Origin: Gilichinskyi gelida
GTDB lineage: Bacteria > Acidobacteriota > Thermoanaerobaculia > Gp7-AA8
Assembly: GCA_038040385.1 (NCBI GenBank)
Contig: JBBPII010000011.1
Coordinates: 1-64,000 of the forward strand
Reading direction: 5' to 3'
Length of the DNA stretch: 64,000 bases
Below the pieces are notes generated by a model. The model saw only the letters and a program-made list of their open reading frames with translations. It was not told the origin of the DNA and did not search any database. This document shows, piece after piece, positions 8,371 through 16,115 of this stretch; positions within the stretch are counted from its first letter, which is position 1, and each line of letters opens with the position of its first letter. Both the position numbers and the translations under genes were made by a program.

Positions 8371-9498
8371 TTAGGTCTCGGTCTCACGGTAAAGGCGAAT
8401 CATATCGGCGATGAGGCGCTCTTTGGAGTGCTGCTGCTCGACGTAAGTCTTGCCGTCATTGACGATGCGGCGGCGCAGCGCGTCGTCGCGCATCAGGCGC
8501 TCGAGCCCCGCGGCGAAGCCGGCGTGGTCATCGGAGGCCGCGGTGATGCCGCGCGCGCGGACGTCGTATCCGTCGCCGCGCTCCTGGACCTCGCCGAGGA
8601 GATCGGCGACGCCTCCCACCGCGGTGCTGATGACCGGCTTCCCCGCGGCCATGGCCTCGATCAGCGCCAGCGGCGTCCCTTCGTTGCGCGAGGTGAGGGC
8701 GACGATGTCGACGGAGGGATCGATCTCTGCGATGGCGCGGGTGCCGGCGAACTCGACACGGTCGCCGGCCAGCCGCTCCAGGCGCTCGCGCTCGGCGCCG
8801 TCGCCGTAAACCACGAAGCGCGCCGCGCCTTGCATGCGTGCGGCGACGCGGAGGAAGAGGTCATGGTTCTTGATGGCGGTGAGGCGGCCGATGATGCCGA
8901 CCGTGGGCGTTGACCGTTGACCGTTGACCGTTGACCGTATCGCCTCGAAGTCGATCCCCAGCGGGATGACCACGAACTGCTCCGGCCGCCCAATCTTGAA
9001 CGTATCGCGGATCTCGACGAGCTGCTGCGGGCTGAGGACGACGATGCGGTCGGTGTTCAGCCGTGCGAGAACCCGCTCGACAGCGAGGAAGAATCGCGTC
9101 TTCCACTTGCCATAATAGCTATGGAAAACATGTCCATGAAATGTATGTATAAATATACAACGCTTTCGATACAGCAGCCCCGCCAACCGCCCCACCGCCC
9201 CCGCCTTCGCGGTGTGGGTGTGCACGATGTCGGGGCGGAAGCCCACCATGAGGCGCCAGAGCTTGAAGATGGTCGTCACATCGCGCCACGACAGCTCGCG
9301 GCTCATCGACGGGATGATCAGCGGCGCCACGCCGTGGGCGGCGGCGAAGGCGCTCATGTCCTCCTCTCCCGGCGGCACCGTGCCGGCGACAAGCAGGGTC
9401 TCGAATTCATCGTTCGCCAGCGCCTCGCTCAGCCAGACCACGTGCTGCGCCGGGCCGCCGACGTTGAGCCGGGCAATCACTCGGAGGATTCGGATCAT
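8371..9498 (-). CDS. GT4 family glycosyltransferase
   Basis: A 375-residue GT-B enzyme. It begins ILRVIARLNVGGPAQHV, the usual N-terminal glycine-rich strand of GT4 enzymes, carries HTHTAKAGAVGRLAG near residue 95 and the donor-binding region SRNEGTPLALIEAMAAGKPV near 265-285. Between the two lobes, residues encoded by 8909-8936 (RSTVNGQRST) come from four copies of a 7-base repeat. The segment at 9110-9165 is strikingly AT-rich against the rest of the gene. Its start overlaps the stop of the TPR gene upstream (ATGA). It should add one sugar to the lipid-linked glycan; linkage unknown. Confidence 0.9.
   Translation of the reverse strand: MIRILRVIARLNVGGPAQHVVWLSEALANDEFETLLVAGTVPPGEEDMSAFAAAHGVAPLIIPSMSRELSWRDVTTIFKLWRLMVGFRPDIVHTHTAKAGAVGRLAGLLYRKRCIFIHTFHGHVFHSYYGKWKTRFFLAVERVLARLNTDRIVVLSPQQLVEIRDTFKIGRPEQFVVIPLGIDFEAIRSTVNGQRSTPTVGIIGRLTAIKNHDLFLRVAARMQGAARFVVYGDGAERERLERLAGDRVEFAGTRAIAEIDPSVDIVALTSRNEGTPLALIEAMAAGKPVISTAVGGVADLLGEVQERGDGYDVRARGITAASDDHAGFAAGLERLMRDDALRRRIVNDGKTYVEQQHSKERLIADMIRLYRETET
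8909..8936. repeat. Four 7-base units in a coding region
   Basis: Four perfect tandem copies of GTTGACC, 28 bases in all, inside the GT4 gene. Relatives of exactly four units occur at 19713-19782 (as an inverted pair), 44183-44210 and 54729-54756. Confidence 0.95.
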
Positions 9499-9980
9499 CG
9501 CAGTCCGGCGGCGGCGGCGACGCGCGCGCGGAGGTCGCCCTCGAGGTATCGGAGGATCTGCGGGTTGAATCGCACGGCCTTGGCCAGATCGGCGACCGCT
9601 TCATCGGTGCGGCCCAGGTGGACGTAGACCATGGCGCGGTTGACGTAGAGCTCGGGACGGTCGTCGATGCGCAGCGCGGCGGTGTACGCCTCCGCCGCCT
9701 GGGGAAGCCGGTCGAGGATCTCCATATTGGAGCCGTAGATCATGTACCAGGCCGGATCGAGCCGCCGCGCGCGCGCGATGCGCTCGAGATCGGCAAGGTT
9801 GGAACGCGCTACGATCGCCGCGCGCTGCGGATCGACCCTCTGCGCCAGCATCGAGCGCTCTTTCAGCTCGCCCAACTCGATGTTCGCGCGATAAGGAACG
9901 ATGCAGAGGAAGTCAATGGCGACCCACGCCGCGACGACGGCGGCCGCACGGACGATCGCCACCACACTACGCCGCAGCAT
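9495..9980 (-). CDS. Membrane-anchored TPR-like protein
   Basis: 161 residues. An N-terminal hydrophobic segment (about 7-30) is followed by helical repeats resembling TPRs: PQAAEAYTAALRID and GRTDEAVADLAKAVRFNP near residues 90-145. Such proteins usually serve as docking partners for other periplasmic or membrane proteins. It overlaps both neighbours, sharing ATGA with the GT4 gene downstream and 14 bases with the ligase-like gene upstream. O-antigen-ligase-like proteins are often followed by, or fused to, TPRs, so a partnership with the ligase is a reasonable inference. No catalytic motif is seen. Confidence 0.7.
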   Translation of the reverse strand: MLRRSVVAIVRAAAVVAAWVAIDFLCIVPYRANIELGELKERSMLAQRVDPQRAAIVARSNLADLERIARARRLDPAWYMIYGSNMEILDRLPQAAEAYTAALRIDDRPELYVNRAMVYVHLGRTDEAVADLAKAVRFNPQILRYLEGDLRARVAAAAGLR

Positions 9981-11238
9981 TCGCCTCTCCGTCCCAGGTG
10001 ATGCAGAGCGCCGCGAGGGTGATGAGGATCAGACGCGGCGCCGACAGCTCCAGCGGAAACTGCGCCAGGCAGAGGACAAACACCAGCGCCGCCAGCGGCA
10101 AGCGCAGCGCGCGGGCGAACACCGCCTCGAGCCCAGACCCGCCACCCCGAGACCGCGAGACCCCGAGACCCCGAGACCCTGTAATCACGATCGCCGCCAG
10201 GAAGAGGGCGTACCCCGGCAGTCCGCTCTCGGCGGCCACCTGGAGATGATCGTTGTGTGCCGCGCCCCAGTTTCCGGGATACCCGCGCGTCCACCTCTCG
10301 GGATAGTGATCGCGGAGCGCGACGCGATAGGCCATGAAGTGATAGCGGAAGCACCCCGGGCCGACGCCGAGGAGCGGATGGTCGCGTGTCATGTCGACGC
10401 AGGTGAGGATCGGGAGGAGGCGCTCGGAGTAGAGGCGCTCGTAATCGCCCGTCGCGGCGCCGTGGACGAAGTCGCGCGCGCGCGCGCCGAGCTGCGTCGA
10501 CGGAAGGAGCGTCAACACCACCAGGACGCCGACGATCGCCGTGCTGGCCAGCGCCGCGCGGCGCGATTGGCGGATGGCGAAGACGACGAGCCCCGCCACC
10601 AGTGCGCCGACCGCGGCGCGTGAGGCGCTCGCCGCGAGGCCGGCCACGAGCAGCGCGCAGATTGCGGCGTAGATCCAGCGCCGCACGCCGGTTGCGGTCA
10701 TGGCCAGAACCAGCGCGGCCAGCGCGGGAGCAGCGAGGAAGGTGCCGACGTCGCTCGTGTTGCCGAGGAATCCGACGCTGCCGTAGTGGCCCCCGATCAC
10801 CGCCGTGAACGGGCTCCAGACCTTCAGCTCCTGCAGGATCACCACGGCCGCGTTCGCGCAGGCGCCGGCCATCAGCACGTCGACGGCGACCATCGACCGC
10901 GTCGTCTGCGCCGCGAGGCAGGTGGCGATGAAGATCACTGCCGCCGCCGCGACCGTGATGAAGCTGTCGGCGCTCAGAAGGCGATTCGTGGAGAGCGCTG
11001 CGGTCAGGCCGGCCCAAAGGACGATCGCTCCCGCGAGGAGGAATTCCGGACGCGCCCACAGCGTCCACGACCTCCGCGCCGAGGTGGCCCAGAACACGCC
11101 CGCCGCCAGCAGGGCGATCGCCTCGGCGCGGAAAACGAGCTCTTTCGGCAGGCGGAAGGATTCCATGCCGCGGCTGAAGAGCGTCGGGATGATCAAAAGA
11201 CCGGCTGCCAGCAGGACGAGGACGGGACGTGCGCCCAT
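9967..11238 (-). CDS. O-antigen ligase / polymerase-like membrane protein (Wzy_C type)
   Basis: 423 residues with about ten to twelve hydrophobic helices and one large periplasmic loop containing DHPLLGVGPGCFRYHF and NDHLQVAAESGLPGY. That loop pattern (G.GPG.F then HN..L....E.G..G) is the signature of the O-antigen ligase/Wzy_C family, which joins lipid-linked glycan to an acceptor in the periplasm. A four-unit 8-base repeat (10147-10178) adds the peptide RGLGVSRSRGGG between two late helices. First gene of a minus-strand operon that continues with the TPR protein, GT4, epimerase and transferase. Confidence 0.85.
   Translation of the reverse strand: MGARPVLVLLAAGLLIIPTLFSRGMESFRLPKELVFRAEAIALLAAGVFWATSARRSWTLWARPEFLLAGAIVLWAGLTAALSTNRLLSADSFITVAAAAVIFIATCLAAQTTRSMVAVDVLMAGACANAAVVILQELKVWSPFTAVIGGHYGSVGFLGNTSDVGTFLAAPALAALVLAMTATGVRRWIYAAICALLVAGLAASASRAAVGALVAGLVVFAIRQSRRAALASTAIVGVLVVLTLLPSTQLGARARDFVHGAATGDYERLYSERLLPILTCVDMTRDHPLLGVGPGCFRYHFMAYRVALRDHYPERWTRGYPGNWGAAHNDHLQVAAESGLPGYALFLAAIVITGSRGLGVSRSRGGGSGLEAVFARALRLPLAALVFVLCLAQFPLELSAPRLILITLAALCITWDGEANAAA
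10147..10178. repeat. Four 8-base units in a coding region
   Basis: Four tandem units CCGAGACC, GCGAGACC, CCGAGACC, CCGAGACC (32 bases) inside the ligase-like gene. This matches the right arm of the inverted array at 3424-3495. Confidence 0.95.
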
Positions 11239-11292
11239 CGAGGCCGGTGAGTGTACGACAAGCGCCGCGCGGTGCGCCGGACGATGATCAGT

Positions 11293-11895
11293 TCATGGCG
11301 TGGGGGCGTGCGGCGGGCACTGCCGGCGGCAGTAGAAGTCGTCATACCAGTGATGAACCGGATCCACGCCGTCGCAGACGCCCACCTCGTGGCTGGTTTT
11401 CGCGTCCGGCTCGCACTTCTCGACCACGTCCACGCGCCAGTTCAGGATGTGGCGGCGGCATCCCTGCACGACGATTTGCACGTCGATGTAGGTCCCACCC
11501 GCTGTCTGCTGCGGCACGGTGACCGTGAAGTTGAACGTGGCGTGTCCGTACGGACCAACGACCGCCGAGGCACTGGTGGGCGTGACGTACTGCGAGCCGG
11601 CGCCGGTCACCTGCGCCGTGACTTGCGGCTGCTGCTGGCCATCGGTGTTGCGGATGCGGACGGCCAGATGCGCCGCGCCGCCCGCCTCGACCTCGACCGT
11701 GAGATCGCCGAGATCCTCCGGCAGCCAGCACGGCGTCGGAATGGTGTCCGAACAGCCATGGTCCTCCCGCGAGCGCTTGGATTCCGAGCCGCCGTCGGGA
11801 TGATGAAACTCCTCGACGGCCTTGCCGACGAATTTCTTCGCCTTGTCGATTTCCGACTCGACCAGGCGCTTCACCGCCGTCCACTTGTCGCTCAT
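11293..11895 (-). CDS. Unknown cysteine-rich protein, last gene of a three-gene operon
   Basis: A 200-residue protein that I do not recognise. It begins with a charged helical segment (MSDKWTAVKRLVESEIDKAK), then a beta-rich region (about 70-150) with alternating hydrophobic residues suggesting an immunoglobulin-like sandwich, and ends with a Cys/Trp/His-rich tail (HHWYDDFYCRRQC). Six or more cysteines are spread along it, yet no signal peptide is visible. The ATG at 11893-11895 overlaps the upstream stop (ATGA). With its two partners it forms a self-contained operon between polysaccharide and peptidase genes. Confidence 0.7.
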   Translation of the reverse strand: MSDKWTAVKRLVESEIDKAKKFVGKAVEEFHHPDGGSESKRSREDHGCSDTIPTPCWLPEDLGDLTVEVEAGGAAHLAVRIRNTDGQQQPQVTAQVTGAGSQYVTPTSASAVVGPYGHATFNFTVTVPQQTAGGTYIDVQIVVQGCRRHILNWRVDVVEKCEPDAKTSHEVGVCDGVDPVHHWYDDFYCRRQCPPHAPTP

Positions 11896-12569
11896 GGTGT
11901 GGTCTCCTCTTTTGTCGTCCGGACGGTGATGGCGAGCGATCCGCCGTCGAAGTTCCAAGCGCCGTCGTAGCTGGTGTCAGGTTTCAGGCCGGCGAGGAAG
12001 TTGAGGGTGAGAGTCAGCTCGCGTGCGTCGTCTGCCGCGAGAGGGCCGTCGCCGCTCTCGACGGTCACGCGCATCGTGCCGCTGAACGTGCCCGCGAACC
12101 CTTCGACGATGCGGTCGATGAGGCGTTCGCCTTCCTTCCGCTCTCCGCGCAGCGCGCGTTCGAAGACATCCTCATCCTGTTCGTAGAGCGCGACGTCGCC
12201 GCCCGAAGGAATGGCGATGCTGGCGTTCCCTTCGTTGAGCGCGGTCACTGCCGCCGTCGTCGCTCCTCCGCTCACCGACACGAAGCGCGGGTGGAACGAG
12301 AGACGCGGCCACGGCTCGACTTCCAGGACGAGCGGATGCTCACCGTCGGGAAGGACGACCGTCGCCTCGTACGTGCCGGGGGGCGTCTTGGGCGGGAGGG
12401 CCAAGCTGATGTCGCCGAGGCCGCCGGCACGCGGGCTGTAGGAGGCGAAGACCTCGCCGCTCCCCTGCCAGCGCACGGGCAGCGGCAGGAGCGACTGCGT
12501 GCCGCCGCGCATCAACGTCGAGAACGAGCCGGCGGTGCCGCGGAGAGAAAGCGCTTCTCGCGTCGGCAC
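11892..12569 (-). CDS. Unknown beta-rich protein, middle gene of a three-gene operon
   Basis: A 225-residue protein with no recognised family. Sequence is dominated by short beta strands with Gly and Pro turns, such as PPGTYEATVVLPDGEHPLVLEV (about 85-107, split by turns), typical of immunoglobulin-like domains. The middle holds an acidic, charged helix (EQDEDVFERALRGERKEGER). I chose the GTG at 12567-12569 because it follows the upstream TAG by two bases and has an AAAGGG-type ribosome site; an earlier GTG at 12591-12593 is possible. No signal peptide. Its stop overlaps the next start (ATGA). Confidence 0.65.
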   Translation of the reverse strand: MPTREALSLRGTAGSFSTLMRGGTQSLLPLPVRWQGSGEVFASYSPRAGGLGDISLALPPKTPPGTYEATVVLPDGEHPLVLEVEPWPRLSFHPRFVSVSGGATTAAVTALNEGNASIAIPSGGDVALYEQDEDVFERALRGERKEGERLIDRIVEGFAGTFSGTMRVTVESGDGPLAADDARELTLTLNFLAGLKPDTSYDGAWNFDGGSLAITVRTTKEETTP

Positions 12570-12571
12570 GG

Positions 12572-12913
12572 CTATTTCCCTTTCGACGAGCACTCGCAGG
12601 GATTGGGGAGATAGGGCTCGGCGATGAACTGCGTCTCGCCGAAGAATCGAACGCAGGCGATGTCTTTGCCGAACAGAGCGAATCCGACGGCCATGTTGAT
12701 CGGGACATGGCAGCGGACCGGTTCCAGGCCGAGGCGAATGGTGGGGAGGTTGTCGATGGAGATGTGGAGGGGATCGACGCCGATCTGAAGGGGATCGAGG
12801 GTCACTTTGAGCGGGTCTATGTGAATCGGGGCAAGAGATGTGACGGCGAGGTTGGCACCGACGGTTCCAGCCAAAGTCAAAGGATCCCAATGAAGATTGA
12901 TGTTGGTGGGCAT
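12572..12913 (-). CDS. Unknown small protein with DPL repeats, first gene of operon
   Basis: 113 residues. Residues about 33-60 repeat the pattern I-x-I/V-DPL (PIHIDPLKVTLDPLQIGVDPLHISID), a regular strand-turn series like a small beta-helix. The rest is hydrophobic with a C-terminal CECSSKGK. A strong GGAGGAA ribosome site stands about eight bases before the ATG at 12911-12913, supporting the start. No signal peptide or catalytic motif. It leads the operon that runs to 11293; function unknown. Confidence 0.7.
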   Translation of the reverse strand: MPTNINLHWDPLTLAGTVGANLAVTSLAPIHIDPLKVTLDPLQIGVDPLHISIDNLPTIRLGLEPVRCHVPINMAVGFALFGKDIACVRFFGETQFIAEPYLPNPCECSSKGK

Positions 12914-12965
12914 CCCGCGTTCCTCCCGCGAGAGTAGTGCGCGAGCGCCCTCTACCGTTTCACGA

Positions 12966-15299
12966 TTACCGCAGCCCCTCCTCGAACAACTTGTAAATCC
13001 GCTTGTACTCGTCCGCCCAACTGGCCGGCTCGACGAAGCCGTGGTTCTCGACCGGATACGCCGCCAGCTCCCAGTTCGGCTTGCGCAGCTCGATGAGGCG
13101 CTGCGCCAGGCGCACGCTGTCCTGGAAGTGCACGTTGGTGTCGACCATCCCGTGGCAGATCAGCAGGTGTCCCTTCAGTCCCTCGGCGAAGTAGATCGGC
13201 GATGACTTGCGGTACGCCTCCGCGTCTTTCTGCGGGAGGTTGAGGATGTTCGAGGTGTAGCCCTGGTTGTAGTGCGCCCAGTCGGTCACAGGCCTCAGCG
13301 CGGCGCCGGCGGCAAAGACGTCCGGCTGCGTGAAGAGCGCCATCAGGGTGATGAAGCCGCCGTAGCTGCCTCCGTAGATGCCGATGCGCCTCGGATCGAC
13401 CCCCTGCTCCTTCACCAGCCAGCGCGCGGCGTCGATTTGATCGTCGAGGTCCTTGCCGCCCATGTAGCGGTAGATCGCCGTGCGCCAATCCCGCCCGTAG
13501 CCGCGCGAGCCGCGGTAGTCGGCGTCGAGCACCGTGTAGCCGCGCGACACCAGCAGGTGATGAAACATGTACTCGCGGTAGTAGCTGGACCAGAAGCGAT
13601 GCACGTTCTGCAGGTAGCCCGCGCCATGCACGAAGATCACCGCGCGCCCGTTCGGCTGCGCCGGCTTGTAGAAGCGGGCCGGGACTTCCGCGCCGTCGCG
13701 CGCGGGGATGCGCACGATCGGCACGTCGAGCCAGGCGTACGACGCGAACTCCGGCGCCGGCGAATTGGTGACGCGCTTCGCCGCGACGTACAACTCCGGC
13801 GGCCTGTTGGTGTACGAGAAGACCTCGGCCACCGCGCCGCCGTCGGGGGAGACGACGCCCTGGTGATCGCCCGCGCCGCTGGTGAGCTTCACCCGTGTGC
13901 CGCCGGCCACCGGCATCCGGTAGAGGTGCCGCTCGAACGGGCTCTCCTCGCTGGAGGTGAGGTAGAACGACTTCTTGTCCTTCGACAGGACGACGGAGTC
14001 GACTTCCCATTTGCCGCTGGTGACGGCGCGCGGCGCGCCGCCGCCGTCGTACGAGACCTGGTACAGGTGCATGAAGCCGCTCTGCTCGGAGGGGAAGAAG
14101 ACGGTCTGGTTGTCGGCCAGCCAGCCGTACGCGTTGGGGTCGAAGCGGATCCAGGCGTCGTCGTGCAGCGAGGCGATGTTGTGCCCGCGCGCGACCGACG
14201 GATCGAAGGCCATCACCCACGCGTCTTTGTTATCGGCCGAGCGGATGACGACGAAGGCGCGCTTGCCGTCGTCAGACCAGACCGGCATGCGCAGGCCGAC
14301 CTCGCGGTCTTTCGGTTTGTCGGTCTTTTCCGCCGCCTCGGTCTTCTCCGTTTTTTGCTCGCTCTCCTCTTTGACCTGCGGCGCCTTGAGGCCGTGCTCG
14401 AACCACTTCTGCTCGCCGTTGGCGGTGCTCAGGATGGCGAGGCGGGCGGGCGGTTGGGTGTCGCCGACTTTCTCGCGCGAGGGGATGGTGTCGGTGTACG
14501 CCGATTCGGTCACGTAGTTCGGGACGATGGTCTTCTTCGCCTTGTCCGACTCGTTGGTGACCAGCGCGACGACGTACTTGCCGTCCGGCGAAAGCTTCGC
14601 TGCGGTGACGGTCTGCTTCCGTTCGAGCTTGAACGGCTTGAGCGGATGCTCCTTCTTCCGCTTCGCCTCCTCCTCCTCGCGCTTCTTCGCCCGGCGCTCG
14701 ACGATGTCGAGCAGCTTCCGCTCTTCTTTCTTCAGGAGCTCCTGGCTGTCGGTGCCTTTCTTGTCGTCCCACAGCGGATTCTTGTCCTCGGGACCGGCGA
14801 CGTTGGTCAGTTGCTCGACCGCGCCGCTGCCGAGGTCGATGGCGAAAACGTTGTTGGCGCGGATGAAGGTCACGCGCTTCTCGTCGAAGGTCCACTGCGG
14901 CCCAGACTCGCCATCGTTGGTCTGCGTGAGCGCGCGGCGCTTGCCGTCGGCCCAGAGGAAGATGTCGCCATCGTCGGCGAACACGGCGCGCATGCGGTCG
15001 CGCGTCCACTGCGCGCCGCCGGACGGCGGAGCGTCTTTCTTCTCCTCGTCCGACAGCTTGCGCAGGCCGCCGCCGTCGCGGTTGACGACGTAGGTGTCGC
15101 GGTCTTTCTCCAGCGGCTCGTTGTACTGCTTCCAACTGAAGTAGACGCGCGCTCCGTCGGGCGACCAGCGCAGCTCCTCCGGCTCCCATCCGACCAGGCC
15201 GGGGCCGCGCATGATGTTGTCGATCGACAGATCGAACTGCTGCGCGGCGGCTCCGACACCGATGATGATGAGCACGGCGGCGAGGGCGAAACGTTTCAT
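12966..15299 (-). CDS. Secreted S9 family prolyl-oligopeptidase-like peptidase
   Basis: A 777-residue serine peptidase with a signal peptide (cut near residue 19, after GVGAAA), a beta-propeller built from WD40-like/PD40 segments (RWSPDGARVYFSW and LSPDGKYVVALV), and a C-terminal alpha/beta hydrolase domain. The catalytic Ser lies in GGSYGG near residue 643, Asp in HGMVDTN near 718 and His in VENHGF near 752. It should cut short peptides in the periplasm, probably after proline or as a dipeptidyl peptidase. Residues about 195-215 and 325-345 are Lys/Glu-rich charged insertions. It overlaps pxpA (ATGA). Confidence 0.93.
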   Translation of the reverse strand: MKRFALAAVLIIIGVGAAAQQFDLSIDNIMRGPGLVGWEPEELRWSPDGARVYFSWKQYNEPLEKDRDTYVVNRDGGGLRKLSDEEKKDAPPSGGAQWTRDRMRAVFADDGDIFLWADGKRRALTQTNDGESGPQWTFDEKRVTFIRANNVFAIDLGSGAVEQLTNVAGPEDKNPLWDDKKGTDSQELLKKEERKLLDIVERRAKKREEEEAKRKKEHPLKPFKLERKQTVTAAKLSPDGKYVVALVTNESDKAKKTIVPNYVTESAYTDTIPSREKVGDTQPPARLAILSTANGEQKWFEHGLKAPQVKEESEQKTEKTEAAEKTDKPKDREVGLRMPVWSDDGKRAFVVIRSADNKDAWVMAFDPSVARGHNIASLHDDAWIRFDPNAYGWLADNQTVFFPSEQSGFMHLYQVSYDGGGAPRAVTSGKWEVDSVVLSKDKKSFYLTSSEESPFERHLYRMPVAGGTRVKLTSGAGDHQGVVSPDGGAVAEVFSYTNRPPELYVAAKRVTNSPAPEFASYAWLDVPIVRIPARDGAEVPARFYKPAQPNGRAVIFVHGAGYLQNVHRFWSSYYREYMFHHLLVSRGYTVLDADYRGSRGYGRDWRTAIYRYMGGKDLDDQIDAARWLVKEQGVDPRRIGIYGGSYGGFITLMALFTQPDVFAAGAALRPVTDWAHYNQGYTSNILNLPQKDAEAYRKSSPIYFAEGLKGHLLICHGMVDTNVHFQDSVRLAQRLIELRKPNWELAAYPVENHGFVEPASWADEYKRIYKLFEEGLR

Positions 15300-15994
15300 T
15301 CAAATCCTCCGATGCGTTGGCGAATCGCGCGCAGCCGCTCGACCGCGCGCTCCATGTCGGCGTGGATGCAGATGGTGTCGTGGGGGACGGAGACCCGCGA
15401 ACCGTCGCGGGCGATGACCGCGCGCTCCGCGGCCAGTAGCGCCGCCTGCTCCGCGGCTTCGTCGATGCCGAGGAGCGCGTCGGGCTCGGCGCGCGAGACG
15501 AGCGAGCCGTCCGGGTTGTAGCGGCGGTCGGCGAACGCCTCGCGGATCACGCGCACGCCGTTCGCGCGCGCGGCGGCCGCCATTGCCGACGAATCGGGAC
15601 AGACGATGGCCAGGTCCGAATCGATCTCCGTCATGGCCTCGATGATGATGCCGGCGCGCACGGCGTCGCGATGGGCGTCGTTGTAGAGCGCGCCGTGCGG
15701 CTTTACGTGCTTGACCGGCGCGACGGCGCGCAACGCCTTGATCTGCGCCACCAGCGATGCGTGCAGCGCGGCCGGCGCCATGGCCATCGACTGGCGCCCG
15801 AAGTTCTCGCGGTCCGGGTACGACGGATGCGCGCCGAGCGTCACACCGAGCTCGCGCGCGCGGCGCGCGGCGTGGGCCATCGAGGCGGCGTCGCCGGTGT
15901 GGCCGCCGCACGCCACATTCGCGGAGGTGATCAGCGGCCAGATTTCGTCTTCGCCGGGGGAGCCTTCGCCCATGTCCGCGGATAGATCAATCAT
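15296..15994 (-). CDS. pxpA: 5-oxoprolinase subunit A (LamB/YcsF family)
   Basis: A 232-residue member of the PxpA family, which with PxpB and PxpC hydrolyses 5-oxoproline to glutamate using ATP. It begins IDLSADMGEG and has NVACGGHTGD near residue 27 and VKHVKPHGALYN near 95, all family signatures. The start at 15994 is chosen because homology begins there; codons upstream come from a palindromic repeat. No pxpB or pxpC is present in the window, so subunits must be encoded elsewhere or the protein acts alone. It shares ATGA with the S9 peptidase downstream, which could supply N-terminal pyroglutamate-bearing peptides; that link is inference. Confidence 0.88.
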   Translation of the reverse strand: MIDLSADMGEGSPGEDEIWPLITSANVACGGHTGDAASMAHAARRARELGVTLGAHPSYPDRENFGRQSMAMAPAALHASLVAQIKALRAVAPVKHVKPHGALYNDAHRDAVRAGIIIEAMTEIDSDLAIVCPDSSAMAAAARANGVRVIREAFADRRYNPDGSLVSRAEPDALLGIDEAAEQAALLAAERAVIARDGSRVSVPHDTICIHADMERAVERLRAIRQRIGGFE

Positions 15995-16009
15995 GCCTTC
16001 GTCCCCCGT

Positions 16010-16112
16010 GTCATCCCGAGCGTAGCGAGGGATCGGTGTGGGCGGGCGGCGCACTGAATGACGTTTTCGGCGCCGCCCACCCACACCGATCACTCGCTAC
16101 GCTCGGGATGAC
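16010..16112. repeat. REP-like palindrome, GTCATCCCGAGCG family
   Basis: Long inverted repeat: GTCATCCCGAGCGTAGCGAG on the left and its complement ending in CTCGGGATGAC on the right, with extended arms through GGTGTGGGCGG. It fills the gap between the MFS gene and pxpA. Relatives at 17349-17433 and 21675-21767. Could fold into a strong hairpin in either transcript. Confidence 0.9.
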
Positions 16113-16115
16113 ACC

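Noticed and set aside
13272..15521. Long plus-strand open frame opposite the S9 peptidase
   Set aside because: Antisense shadow caused by GC-rich codon bias; protein is low-complexity Arg/Val-rich with no domain.
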